A stretch of 64,000 bases of DNA. Origin: Mageeibacillus sp. UBA1212. GTDB lineage: Bacteria; Bacillota; Clostridia; UBA1212. Each line of letters opens with the position of its first letter. Position 1 is the stretch's first letter. The stretch is from contig DBXM01000003.1 of assembly GCA_002309655.1 (NCBI GenBank), forward strand, positions 16,382 through 80,381, written 5' to 3'. The notes under the pieces are model-generated. The model was not told the origin of the DNA. It made no database searches and saw nothing but the letters and a program-made list of their open reading frames with translations. Below, in pieces: positions 26,318-34,456 of this stretch. The position numbers and the translations under genes were made by a program.

Positions 26318-27094
26318 TCAGTCGCCGGTTTCGTATCTCACGCACGCCACGACAGCAAGCCCCGCCGTCTCGGTGCGAAGTATTCTTTTGCCTAAAGTTA
26401 CGGGAATAAAACCGTTGCTGCGGCAGATTTCCACCTCTTGCGCGGAAAAACCGCCCTCCGGCCCGATGAAAACGTAAATGCCCTTCGGCTTTTCGCGGTC
26501 ACCGGTTGATTTGTTCATTTCCGGAAAATATTCCCGAAGAACCTGCTTCAGCGTCCGCTCTTCCTCGTTCTCGTAGGGAATGATCTTCAGCCAGTCCGGT
26601 TCGAGCGCTCCCATTAGGTCTCTGAAATCCGCCGGCTTCGTAATTTCCGGCACCGCACCTCTTCCCGACTGCTTCGCCGCTTCGGTCGCGATCCGCTGCC
26701 ACCGTTCCCGCTTTTTTTCGCGGTCTGCGTCACCCGAGAACTTCACGACGGTGCGCTCCGTGACCGCGGGAATGATTCCCGTCACGCCGAGTTCAACGCA
26801 CTTCTGCACGAGGAAATCGGCTTTTTCGCCCTTCGGCACGCCCTGAATCAGCACCAGCGGCACAACGGGCTCCGCCGGGCACTTCTCCTTCGAGTCGATT
26901 CTGCAGACGATCTTGTCCTTCCCGACCGTCTCGACCGTGCAGCCGAAAACGTACCCCGCGGTGTTCACGAGCTCGATTTTCGTGCCCCGCGCCGCCCGCA
27001 GAACGTTCTTGAGGTGGTTGACGTCCGTGCCGGTCACCGTTACCGTGCCTGCCGCGTCGTCGATATTCTGTTCAGGAACGAAAAACCTCGACAT
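26318..27094 (-). CDS. rsmE: 16S rRNA m3U1498 methyltransferase RsmE
   Basis: 258 residues, SPOUT class with a knotted C-terminal SAM site: VFIGPEGGFSAQEVEI (about 206-222) and TLGKRILRTETAGLAV (about 231-246). The N-terminal PUA-like domain begins MSRFFVPEQ and has LKNVLRAARG. It methylates U1498 of 16S rRNA in the decoding region. No close operon partner is visible; a 190-base gap separates it from the coiled-coil gene upstream. Confidence 0.95.
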   Translation of the reverse strand: MSRFFVPEQNIDDAAGTVTVTGTDVNHLKNVLRAARGTKIELVNTAGYVFGCTVETVGKDKIVCRIDSKEKCPAEPVVPLVLIQGVPKGEKADFLVQKCVELGVTGIIPAVTERTVVKFSGDADREKKRERWQRIATEAAKQSGRGAVPEITKPADFRDLMGALEPDWLKIIPYENEEERTLKQVLREYFPEMNKSTGDREKPKGIYVFIGPEGGFSAQEVEICRSNGFIPVTLGKRILRTETAGLAVVACVRYETGD

Positions 27095-27287
27095 TCCCGC
27101 CGTCTCCGCGTTATTTTTCCGCCGCCTTTGCGTTCATTTTTCAGCCGCCCGCGCTCTCACGCGTATATACGCGCGCGTTATTGAACGAGGAAGCACAAAA
27201 CACACAAAAAGATGCCCTCTGCTTCCCCGTTTTTACCCCAAATATTGTTCCCGTTCGCGCGGAGCGGTTCCGGTTTCCTTCCGGAAA

Positions 27288-28055
27288 TCAGTTTCCGCCG
27301 TTGCCCGAGAATCTCTTCACGAAGGTCTCATGCTCCTTCGCAATGTCGGCATGAACGTCGCTGACCTTCTTCTCGATCTCCTTGTACGCCGCGTCGATCC
27401 TCTGGAGGTTCTCGATGATGATTCCGTTGAGCCTCTCCTGAACGCCGAGCTTCGCAGCGTCAGCCTCTTCGCGGGTCCTCTTGGAGTAGTCGTCCGCGTC
27501 AGCGTGAACCGTCGCGGAATAGTTGTCCGCCTCGTTCCTTGCGGTCTGCTTGATGTCCTCCGCCTGGGCTCTGGCCTGAATGGTGATCTGGTGCGCGTCA
27601 ACTAGCGCCGCCGCCTGAGTTCTGCCGGCTTCGATAATTCTCTCCGCCTCGGCCTCGGCCTCCGCGATGATTCTTCTCTTCTCCTGCTCGCCATCGTTCT
27701 TTGCGGACCTCAAAGCCTCTTCGCAGCTTCTCTCGACCGCTTTCTGCTGTTCCTCGGCGTCCTTGACCATCTTGTCAACGCGGGCGTCGCTCTCCTGCTT
27801 GTGGCTTTTCGCCGCCGCGAGCAGGTTATCGGCCTGATCGACCAGCTGCTTCGCACGTTCCATAACAAGAGGCCTGTCCTCAACAAGCGACTTCACGATT
27901 TCTTTGAACGTTCCAAAGTCTTCGATCGTACCCTTGTCTTTGTTGAGAAGTCCGCCGACCTTGGCGTTTTCAACGTATTGAAGGAGTTTTCCAAGATTCT
28001 CGATGTAGGTGTTAAGTCTCTCTTTTTCCTCTCCGTAACGCATCGTCTCTGCCAT
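27288..28055 (-). CDS. DivIVA-like coiled-coil protein
   Basis: 255 residues, almost wholly helical. An N-terminal globular part (about 1-75) is followed by a long heptad-rich coiled coil (about 80-255) of Ala/Glu/Lys/Arg composition, with runs such as AEAEAERIIEAGRTQA and ADDYSKRTREEADAA. This resembles DivIVA/GpsA-type cell-pole organisers or ATP-synthase-b-like stalk proteins. It follows coaD and rsmD in the same direction, a common context for cell-division scaffolds in Bacillota. No membrane segment. Functional assignment is inference from composition. Confidence 0.7.
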   Translation of the reverse strand: MAETMRYGEEKERLNTYIENLGKLLQYVENAKVGGLLNKDKGTIEDFGTFKEIVKSLVEDRPLVMERAKQLVDQADNLLAAAKSHKQESDARVDKMVKDAEEQQKAVERSCEEALRSAKNDGEQEKRRIIAEAEAEAERIIEAGRTQAAALVDAHQITIQARAQAEDIKQTARNEADNYSATVHADADDYSKRTREEADAAKLGVQERLNGIIIENLQRIDAAYKEIEKKVSDVHADIAKEHETFVKRFSGNGGN

Positions 28056-28128
28056 AATTTCTTTCCCTCCGATTTTAATCTGTTAGCGGCACCTTTCCTG
28101 CCGTTCAAATACTGTTTGGTTGTATTGC

Positions 28129-28217
28129 ATTTCCCGGTTTCCCGGTGGATTTTCCGGCGTTGTTTGCGGTATTTCCCGCATTTCCGGTGGATTTTCCAAC
28201 TTGTGGATTTTCCGGCC
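28129..28217. repeat. TTTTCC-family repeat between coaD and DivIVA-like gene
   Basis: Contains three copies of GTGGATTTTCC and the blocks TTTCCCGG, TTTCCCGC and TTTCCGG. GGTGGATTTTCC is shared with the arrays at 29351 and 31990. Confidence 0.75.
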
Positions 28218-28218
28218 G

Positions 28219-28731
28219 TCAATTCTTCGCGGCTTTGATTTCCTTCATTTTCGCGTAGATGTCGTCAACAATCTCTTCGGGAACGAGCCCGTGAATGTTG
28301 CCGCCGTGCTGCGCGATGTCTTTAATGACGCTCGAACTCAGGAACGAGTTGTGAATGTCCGTCATGAAGAATATCGTGTCGGTTTCCTGGCTCATGTGCT
28401 TGTTGAGCATCGCCATCTGGAGCTCATACTCGTAGTCCGAAACCGCCCGCAAGCCTCTCACTATCGTGTCGGCGCCTTTTTCCTTCACGAAGTCGACCAG
28501 CAGCCCTTCAAACATCTCCACCTTGACATTTTGCATGCCCTTGGTGCATTTCCGAATGTGCTCCACCCGTTCGTCCATCGAGAACAGGGCTTTTTTGCTG
28601 TCATTTTTCAAAACGCCGACGATCAGCAAGTCGAAAAGCTTAGACGCCCTTATTATAATATCCAAGTGCCCGTTAGTCAACGGGTCAAAACTTCCGGGAT
28701 ACACCCCTATCCGTTTTTTCTGCGATTTCAT
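28219..28731 (-). CDS. coaD: Pantetheine-phosphate adenylyltransferase CoaD
   Basis: 170 residues. Makes dephospho-CoA from 4'-phosphopantetheine and ATP, the penultimate step of CoA synthesis. The nucleotidyltransferase motif GSFDPLTNGHLDII (T/HxGH) is at about 14-27, with the adenylate-binding RGLRAVSDYEYELQMAMLNK near 93 and LSSSVIKDIAQHGGNIHGLVP at the C-terminal end. The start overlaps the rsmD stop by 4 bases, giving an rsmD-coaD operon as in many Bacillota. Confidence 0.97.
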   Translation of the reverse strand: MKSQKKRIGVYPGSFDPLTNGHLDIIIRASKLFDLLIVGVLKNDSKKALFSMDERVEHIRKCTKGMQNVKVEMFEGLLVDFVKEKGADTIVRGLRAVSDYEYELQMAMLNKHMSQETDTIFFMTDIHNSFLSSSVIKDIAQHGGNIHGLVPEEIVDDIYAKMKEIKAAKN

Positions 28732-29324
28732 AAGCTTTCACTCCCGTAAAATTGGTAAACCGACACGCAAACCGTTCCGTAGCGCCTTGTTTTTGTCCTG
28801 ACGAACTTTCCGTATGCGTCCTCAAGAACGTCATCCGCCGAGTGTTCGCAAACGACCGTCGCCGGTTTCGGCGGGAATTCCGCCCCCGGGTCTCTCCGGC
28901 AGATTTTTTCCAGCGAAGGCGCCGTGAGCATCTTTTCAATCAGCCCCTGCCTGTACGGCGGGTCCAGCAGCACCAGTCCGACCGTCTCGCCCCGGTTCGC
29001 GAGCGTGTTTGCCGCAGCGGTAAAATCGTTGCAGAACACCTCCGCTTTTTTCGAGAACCCGACGGTGTCAAGGTTCTCCTGAACGATTTTGCAGCACGCC
29101 GGCGACTTGTCGTTGAAGTAGCAGAAATCCGCCCCGCGGCTCAGCGCCTCAATCCCGAGGCTCCCGTTCCCGGCAAACGCGTCGAACACTTTTTCGCCCT
29201 GAATATAGGGCATAATCATGCTGAACATCGCCTCTTTGACGCGGTCAAGAGTCGGCTTCGTGTTCTCGCTGTCGAGCGTTTTCAGTTTGCGGCCGCGGGC
29301 GGTTCCCGCGATGACTCTGACCAT
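28728..29324 (-). CDS. rsmD: 16S rRNA m2G966 methyltransferase RsmD
   Basis: 198 residues from the ATG at 29324. Motifs are the SAM loop DAFAGNGSLGIEALSRGA and the catalytic VLLDPPYRQG (DPPY). MVRVIAGTARGRKL is the family N-terminus, and GGAG lies 8-9 bases upstream. An in-frame upstream start (29426) would add 34 residues such as ENISGETTAWMENISGKS, read through the 33-bp minisatellite; this is judged untranslated. It forms an operon with coaD. Confidence 0.94.
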   Translation of the reverse strand: MVRVIAGTARGRKLKTLDSENTKPTLDRVKEAMFSMIMPYIQGEKVFDAFAGNGSLGIEALSRGADFCYFNDKSPACCKIVQENLDTVGFSKKAEVFCNDFTAAANTLANRGETVGLVLLDPPYRQGLIEKMLTAPSLEKICRRDPGAEFPPKPATVVCEHSADDVLEDAYGKFVRTKTRRYGTVCVSVYQFYGSESL

Positions 29325-29350
29325 AGATGATGCTCCGTTATTGTTGTAAA

Positions 29351-29481
29351 TATTTTCCGGTCGTGCGGTGGATTTTCCGGAAATATTTTCCATCCATGCG
29401 GTGGTTTCTCCGGAAATATTTTCCAATCATGCGGTGGTTTCTCCGGAAATATTTCCAACCGTGCGGTGGATTTCCCGGAAA
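29351..29481. repeat. 33-bp minisatellite, four units, upstream of rsmD
   Basis: Units at 29351-29383, 29384-29416, 29417-29449 (33 bp each) and 29450-29481 (32 bp), then a partial unit. Each unit carries TATTTTCC, a variable 6 bp, TGCGGTGG and the palindrome-like TTTCTCCGGAAA or TTTTCCGGAAA. Units differ at a few positions, so the array is not a recent perfect duplication. There are no unique spacers, so it is not CRISPR. Confidence 0.9.
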
Positions 29482-29495
29482 TATTTCCCGCCTCT

Positions 29496-30575
29496 TTAAA
29501 GAATCGTAAGTTCCTTCGACGGCGACTTCGTTACCATGTCGAGCTTGCCCTTCCTGATCGTGACAAGGTCCTCGATCCTGACGCCGCCGAGTCCCGGAAT
29601 GTAGATGCCCGGTTCGACGCTGAAAATCATTCCCGGCTTGAGCACAAGCTTGCTGCTCGGCGACACCGAAACGCCTTCGTGAACGTCGATGCCGACGCCG
29701 TGGCCGAGACTGTGACCGAAATACTCGCCGTATCCGTGTTCTTGAATGACCCTTCTGGCCAGCGCGTCAAGATCGCCGCCGGTCATTCCAGACTTGTAGC
29801 CGTCGATCGCCGTCTGCTGGGCCTCTTTGACGACCTCGTAGATCTCGCGCATTTTCGCCGAAGGCTCGCCGACGAAAACGGTTCTTGTCATATCCGAGCA
29901 CATTCCGCCGCCGAACGCACCGAAATCGATCGTGACGCCGTCGCCTTTTTCAATAATTTTCGACGAAGCCGTGCCGTGCGGCATGCTGCCCCTGACGCCC
30001 GAAGCCACAATCGTGTCGAACGACGGTTTGTCCGCACCCGCCGCCCGCATCTCGTATTCAAGCTTCGCCGCGACCTCGATTTCCGTCATTCCCGCCTTTA
30101 TAAAAGGAAGAGTCCTCTCGAGCGCCGCCGACGCGAGCGCGCAAATGCTGACGACGTCCGCAATCTCCTCCTCGGTCTTGATCGTCCTCATCCCAAGGAA
30201 GAATTGGCCGAGCCCCTCGAGCTTCACGCGAAGCTTTTTGTAGTAGTTCACGTACTGCGCGTAGCCGACCGCCGCGTCCTCGAAGCCGATTTTCTCAACA
30301 TTTTCCGACTTGAGAACCTTTTTCATCTCCTCAAGCGACCTCGAGTAGCACTTCACGAGCGTGAAGTCGCCGGACTGCTGCTCCGCCTGAACGTAGTAGC
30401 GCGAGTCGGTGAAAATGTACTTCGCCTTCGCGGTAATGAGCAGCACCGCATCGCCGTAGCCCGTGAACCCGCTCAGGTAGTAGACGTTCTGCCACGATTC
30501 GACGATAATTCCGTCAAGTTCGTGCTCTCTCATGTATTTTCTGACTTTCGCCAGCTTTTTCGTGTTGTTTTTCAT
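29496..30575 (-). CDS. M24 family metallopeptidase (Xaa-Pro aminopeptidase/dipeptidase)
   Basis: 359 residues: an N-terminal creatinase-like domain (to about 125) and a pita-bread catalytic domain. Metal ligands are seen in TIDFGAFGGGMCSDMTRT, HSLGHGVGIDVHEG, EPGIYI and GVRIEDLV, in the right order. It cleaves peptides with proline in second position; cytoplasmic. It ends just upstream of the minisatellite, on the opposite side of the rsmD gene. Confidence 0.94.
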   Translation of the reverse strand: MKNNTKKLAKVRKYMREHELDGIIVESWQNVYYLSGFTGYGDAVLLITAKAKYIFTDSRYYVQAEQQSGDFTLVKCYSRSLEEMKKVLKSENVEKIGFEDAAVGYAQYVNYYKKLRVKLEGLGQFFLGMRTIKTEEEIADVVSICALASAALERTLPFIKAGMTEIEVAAKLEYEMRAAGADKPSFDTIVASGVRGSMPHGTASSKIIEKGDGVTIDFGAFGGGMCSDMTRTVFVGEPSAKMREIYEVVKEAQQTAIDGYKSGMTGGDLDALARRVIQEHGYGEYFGHSLGHGVGIDVHEGVSVSPSSKLVLKPGMIFSVEPGIYIPGLGGVRIEDLVTIRKGKLDMVTKSPSKELTIL

Positions 30576-30706
30576 CGTTTTTACACTTTCCGCCGTAGCG
30601 TATCTTTTCCGTGAACGCTCCGCCCCCGGTTTGCCGCGGCTGATTTTTTATTTTACAAAAATCCCTTTATTTAGTCAAGAAAAACGCCCCGCGGCACGGC
30701 CGGGAA

Positions 30707-33184
30707 TCACTTTATTTCCTGACGTTTTCCGCTGTTTTCCTTTATTTTCCGCGATTTCCCGCGCACGGCAAAAACGATCATCTCAGCGGCAACCGCGAGC
30801 ATTCCGGTCGAAAATAAAACAAGCCCCGCCGTGAACCCGGGCGTTTTGTACGTAAACACGACCGTGTTCGTCCCTTTTTCCAGCGCCACCGCCATCATCC
30901 CGCCGGCGTCGAAAATCTCCGTTTTTTTGCCGTTGACAGACGCCGACCAGCCTTTGGAGTAAGGCACACTGAAGAACGCGACCGTTTTTTCTCCAGTCTC
31001 GATCTCCGAAACGAAGCCCTTTTCGTTCCTCGCGAACCGCTTGGAAGACTCCGCCTTCCTCGCCTCGAATGCTTCGTAAAGCGGTTTTGTTTCCGCCTTA
31101 ACGTCGCCGTGCGCGAGAATGACGCCACTTTCCGCGAGTTTTTCCGCGTCTTTTTGCGCGATAACGATATTTTCCAGCATTATCGCGGGTCTTGCGGCAT
31201 CGTCAGCCTCTTTTAGTTCTTCAGGCGTCACGTAGCTCCCGTACGTAAACCCGAGCGGCAGGAAGTTCTCATACTCGTAAATGTAAATTATCGTCCCGTC
31301 CGAATACTCATATTTTCCAACCGGTTCGCTTCCGTCAACGGTTGACTCGGAAAGATAATAGCGGCACGACAGCAGCGCCATCAGTTCTTTCTGAAAGCTT
31401 CCGACCGTCCTGACAAGTCTTTCCGTTCCCAGATTTTCATAGAACTCGAAAAGGCCGCCCTCCGCGGTGCTTATGAACGAATTTACCGACGGAATTCCCG
31501 TCAGCATGGAGATGTTGTCGAACGAATTCGCGAAGTACGACTCGCCCGCTTCATGCCAGTCGGTCCTGACTCTGAAATTTCCGTCCTCCGGAAAATACCG
31601 GGAAATATTTCCCGACTCCGTGAGAACCGCCTTCGTTTTTTCCGCGCCGATATTTCCCTCGCCGTTCACAATGCCCGGTTCGTAGAACTCGCCCTTTCCC
31701 TGCACGAAGGTGTACCTCACCGCCGCTGCCGCCGTCGACAGAACGCCAACCGCAACCGCGCCCGCAGTGAGCAGCGCAACCGCCTTCTTCGAGTTCGCTT
31801 TTTTCGCTATAATTAGGACGAAAACAGCCGCCGCAATTCCCGCTCCGCCGTAAAACGCCCAGAGAACCGGGTTCGTTTTTCCGGCGATATTATCAATGCC
31901 TCTGATTTTGTAGTAGGCAATCGCAGCGCCCGATACCGCCACCGTGAACACGACAAACGCAAGGTTGACCTTTGCGCCGAAAATGAGGTTTTTCCGTTTT
32001 TCCGGTGGATTTTCCAATTGTGGATTTTCCGCCGGCGTTTCTTTCTCGACACGTTGTGGATTTTCCGGCAGTCCGTCAATCGCAACGCACGTCAGCATCG
32101 CAAAAACAAGCGCCGGCATGTAAAACCACCTGGCGTAATATCTGGCATTAAACATCGAAAATGCGGCGTTCAGCACCGGCACCAGCGAGAACCCTGTCAG
32201 CACCACCGGCAGCCACGCCTTTGACTTTCTGAAATTCCCCTTGAAATAGGCAAAAACTCCAGTCATCGCTACAAGTGGCAGATACAGTGCGCACGAATCG
32301 CACGCCTGCTGGAACAGATAATTTCCGGTTCCCATTATGTCAGCCGGCAGGAAATACGCCTGAAGCAACGTCACATACTGCTGCCACCCGAACAAAACGT
32401 CTGTGCTGAGCGACGAGACGCGCGGGTTGTTCATGACCGACAGGAACGCCGGCAGCAACACGATTGCCGAGATCAGTATCCCGACGGTTCCTTCGCCGAG
32501 CATGACCAGAAAATGTCTGATTTTGTCTTTTTTCACAATGTTTTCCGACAGCGCAACGCGGAAAATAAACCAAATCACCAGAAAAACTACCTCTCCGAAA
32601 AACAGGTAGTAGTTCGTGATCGCGCAGAGCGCCGCCGTCAGCGCGAAGACAGCCGGTTTCTTCTCCAGCAGGAACTCGACCGCGAGCATAAGCACCGGGA
32701 ACAGGCACATCGCGTCGTGGAATGGGAACAGCAGACTGACCGTCTGAATTCCCGAAAACGCGTACAAAACGCCTCCCAGAACCGCCGTTTTCCCGTCTCT
32801 CACGAACCGTTTCACAAACGCTGCCGCCGCAACCGCCGCCACAACATACTTTAAAACAAGCATCGGCGCCGCCAGGTACGGGGTCACCGCAGCCGGGAAC
32901 AGCGCCAGAATCAGCGTGAACGGACTGTAAAGATTGTAAAATGCGAGCGCGTTCGACACATCAGCGCCGAGATCTACGACCCAGCTCCACCCGAAATCCG
33001 CTGGACTCCTATAAAGTGAGACCGCATATGTGTTGAAAATCTGCTGCTGCCACGAAAAATCGTCCGCCAGCGCCAGAATCCCCCTGCCCGCAATCACCGC
33101 CGGAAGAAGCGAAAGAATGCACGCCGCAGCCGCGATCAACGCGGTTTCAAGCAGATATTTGTTTGAAGTGTGTTTTTTAAGCAT
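30707..33184 (-). CDS. YfhO family polytopic membrane protein
   Basis: 825 residues with an N-terminal half of about 12 membrane segments and an extracytoplasmic C-terminal domain that ends in one more membrane segment. Family text is DDFSWQQQIFNTYAVSLY near residue 41 and FFSVPYSKGWSASVNGK near the end. YfhO proteins glycosylate lipoteichoic acid in Bacillus. Two places are built from the TTTTCC repeat: a Pro/Asn/Glu-rich cytoplasmic loop (about residues 372-398) encoded by 31990-32069, and the last residues RKIKENSGKRQEIK. GGAG precedes the ATG by 7 bases. Confidence 0.85.
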   Translation of the reverse strand: MLKKHTSNKYLLETALIAAAACILSLLPAVIAGRGILALADDFSWQQQIFNTYAVSLYRSPADFGWSWVVDLGADVSNALAFYNLYSPFTLILALFPAAVTPYLAAPMLVLKYVVAAVAAAAFVKRFVRDGKTAVLGGVLYAFSGIQTVSLLFPFHDAMCLFPVLMLAVEFLLEKKPAVFALTAALCAITNYYLFFGEVVFLVIWFIFRVALSENIVKKDKIRHFLVMLGEGTVGILISAIVLLPAFLSVMNNPRVSSLSTDVLFGWQQYVTLLQAYFLPADIMGTGNYLFQQACDSCALYLPLVAMTGVFAYFKGNFRKSKAWLPVVLTGFSLVPVLNAAFSMFNARYYARWFYMPALVFAMLTCVAIDGLPENPQRVEKETPAENPQLENPPEKRKNLIFGAKVNLAFVVFTVAVSGAAIAYYKIRGIDNIAGKTNPVLWAFYGGAGIAAAVFVLIIAKKANSKKAVALLTAGAVAVGVLSTAAAAVRYTFVQGKGEFYEPGIVNGEGNIGAEKTKAVLTESGNISRYFPEDGNFRVRTDWHEAGESYFANSFDNISMLTGIPSVNSFISTAEGGLFEFYENLGTERLVRTVGSFQKELMALLSCRYYLSESTVDGSEPVGKYEYSDGTIIYIYEYENFLPLGFTYGSYVTPEELKEADDAARPAIMLENIVIAQKDAEKLAESGVILAHGDVKAETKPLYEAFEARKAESSKRFARNEKGFVSEIETGEKTVAFFSVPYSKGWSASVNGKKTEIFDAGGMMAVALEKGTNTVVFTYKTPGFTAGLVLFSTGMLAVAAEMIVFAVRGKSRKIKENSGKRQEIK
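30711..30760. repeat. 10-bp periodic TTTTCC array at the 3' end of yfhO
   Basis: Blocks TTTATTTCCT, GACGTTTTCC, GCTGTTTTCC, TTTATTTTCC and GCGATTTCCC in register, 10 bp apart, encoding the basic C-terminal tail. Confidence 0.7.
31990..32069. repeat. TTTTCC-family repeat inside the yfhO gene
   Basis: Three copies of GTGGATTTTCC with intervening TTTTTCCG blocks. It is read in frame as a loop containing ENPQ, ENPP and similar text, absent from typical family members. Confidence 0.75.
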
Positions 33185-33285
33185 ACTTTTCTCCGGCCTT
33201 GCGGGGTAGTTATGAGTTTAATCGGGTAAGTTGCAAGCTGAAGTTTTGATGTGGAACCGCCACGTTCGCGGAAAATCCACAACTT

Positions 33286-33388
33286 GGAAAATCCACCGTT
33301 TCCCGGAAAATAGTCGTTTCTCCGCGGGAAATCCACAGTCCGGAAAATCCACCGTTTCCCGGAAAATAGTCGTTTCTCCGCGGGAAAT
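33286..33388. repeat. 56-bp tandem duplication of TTTTCC-family repeat
   Basis: Bases 33286-33332 and 33342-33388 are identical over 47 bp with a 56-bp offset. Each copy has GGAAAATCCACC, TTTCCCGGAAAATAG and TCCGCGGGAAAT. It lies between the radical SAM and yfhO genes. The perfect identity suggests recent duplication. Confidence 0.9.
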
Positions 33389-33400
33389 ATCCGCGAAAAG

Positions 33401-34435
33401 TTACATAAACTCCTTGTGCACGCAGTCGGCCTCGAGCGACTCAAGCACCGAGTTGAAGCTGTCGTTCCTGCAGTAAGGCGGGCACTTCGTCACGTCGATA
33501 TTCTCGTAAACCATCCATTTTCTGTAAGAGTTCCAGACCTCTTCCAGCGTCTTTCCCTCCCCGCGCATGTCGCCGATCAGGAAATCCGGTTCCTGCCGGT
33601 GGTGGAGGCACGCGAAAACCTTCGCGTCGGCGGTGATGACCGTCGAGAAGAACATACCCCTGCACTTTGAGTAGTTTCTGCAATTCCCGTCACAGAATTT
33701 GGTGTATTTCTGAAGCGAGGCCTTCACCAGGAAATTCTCGTCCTCGTATTCGTCCTTCAGCCGTTCGTATTCGTCCGAAATGTCCGTTCTGTCGCCGGTG
33801 AACGGTCGGAACTGGGCCGCGCCGACGCCGCACTTCTTGCAGAGCGCCACGAACGCCTCCATATCTTTTACCGTTCCCGCCCCTGTCAGGAACCCCGCCG
33901 TGAACGAAACCGGAGAGCCGGTCTCGCGTTTGACATCCGCCATCATTTTCATGTTTTCGCACACTTTTTCGAAGGCTTTTGCGGGCATTCCGTGCGTTTT
34001 CATGTACATTTCCGGCGTGCCGGCATCTAGACTGATGCGGAAATAGGTGCAGTATTTGGCAATCGCCTCGCATTTTTCACGCGTGAGAGCAAGGCCGTTG
34101 CTGTTGAGGCCGATCTCCATGCCGGCGTTTTTGATGAGTTCAAGCGTCCGGATAAAGTCCGGGTGGAGGAGCGGTTCGCCGCCGCCGCTAACGATAACGC
34201 CTCTGTTGCCGAGGTTTTTAAGACCGTTCACAATCATGACGATCTCGTCCCAGGTGAGCTGGCTGCCGTTCTCCTTGACGCCGACGCAAAGCGGGCAGTT
34301 GTTGTTGCACTTGTTGGTCAGGTCAAACTCGGTGACGATGAGCGTCTTGCCGCCGTTGAAAAAGTGGTCGAGCTTGTCGATATGGTGAAGAATCTTCTCG
34401 CTTGAATTGAAAGAATTGAATACGGTTTTGTTCAT
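33401..34435 (-). CDS. Radical SAM protein
   Basis: 344 residues with the cluster motif CNNNCPLC (CX3CX2C) at about 37-44, the SAM-binding GGGEP motif VSGGGEPLLHPDF, and later KYCTYFRISLDAG. A C-terminal Cys-rich part (CDGNCRNYSKC, then ACLHHR and CPPYC) may bind one or more auxiliary clusters as in SPASM enzymes. Substrate is unknown. AAAGGAGA precedes the ATG. The TIM-barrel isomerase gene upstream is 21 bases away, so the two likely form an operon. Confidence 0.85.
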   Translation of the reverse strand: MNKTVFNSFNSSEKILHHIDKLDHFFNGGKTLIVTEFDLTNKCNNNCPLCVGVKENGSQLTWDEIVMIVNGLKNLGNRGVIVSGGGEPLLHPDFIRTLELIKNAGMEIGLNSNGLALTREKCEAIAKYCTYFRISLDAGTPEMYMKTHGMPAKAFEKVCENMKMMADVKRETGSPVSFTAGFLTGAGTVKDMEAFVALCKKCGVGAAQFRPFTGDRTDISDEYERLKDEYEDENFLVKASLQKYTKFCDGNCRNYSKCRGMFFSTVITADAKVFACLHHRQEPDFLIGDMRGEGKTLEEVWNSYRKWMVYENIDVTKCPPYCRNDSFNSVLESLEADCVHKEFM

Positions 34436-34456
34436 GAAATTCTCCTTTGCCGGCCG

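Noticed and set aside
27160..27173. CGCGTATATACGCG palindrome upstream of rsmE
   Set aside because: Fourteen-base palindrome only, no promoter context or second copy found; may be chance in a GC-rich spacer.
29351..29481. 33-bp array considered as a CRISPR
   Set aside because: Units are contiguous with no unique spacers and no cas genes; palindromic core belongs to the dispersed repeat family.
33136..33444. 102-codon minus frame between yfhO and radical SAM genes
   Set aside because: Frame runs through the tandem repeats and gives repeated KIHR/SGK-like text; no gene features.
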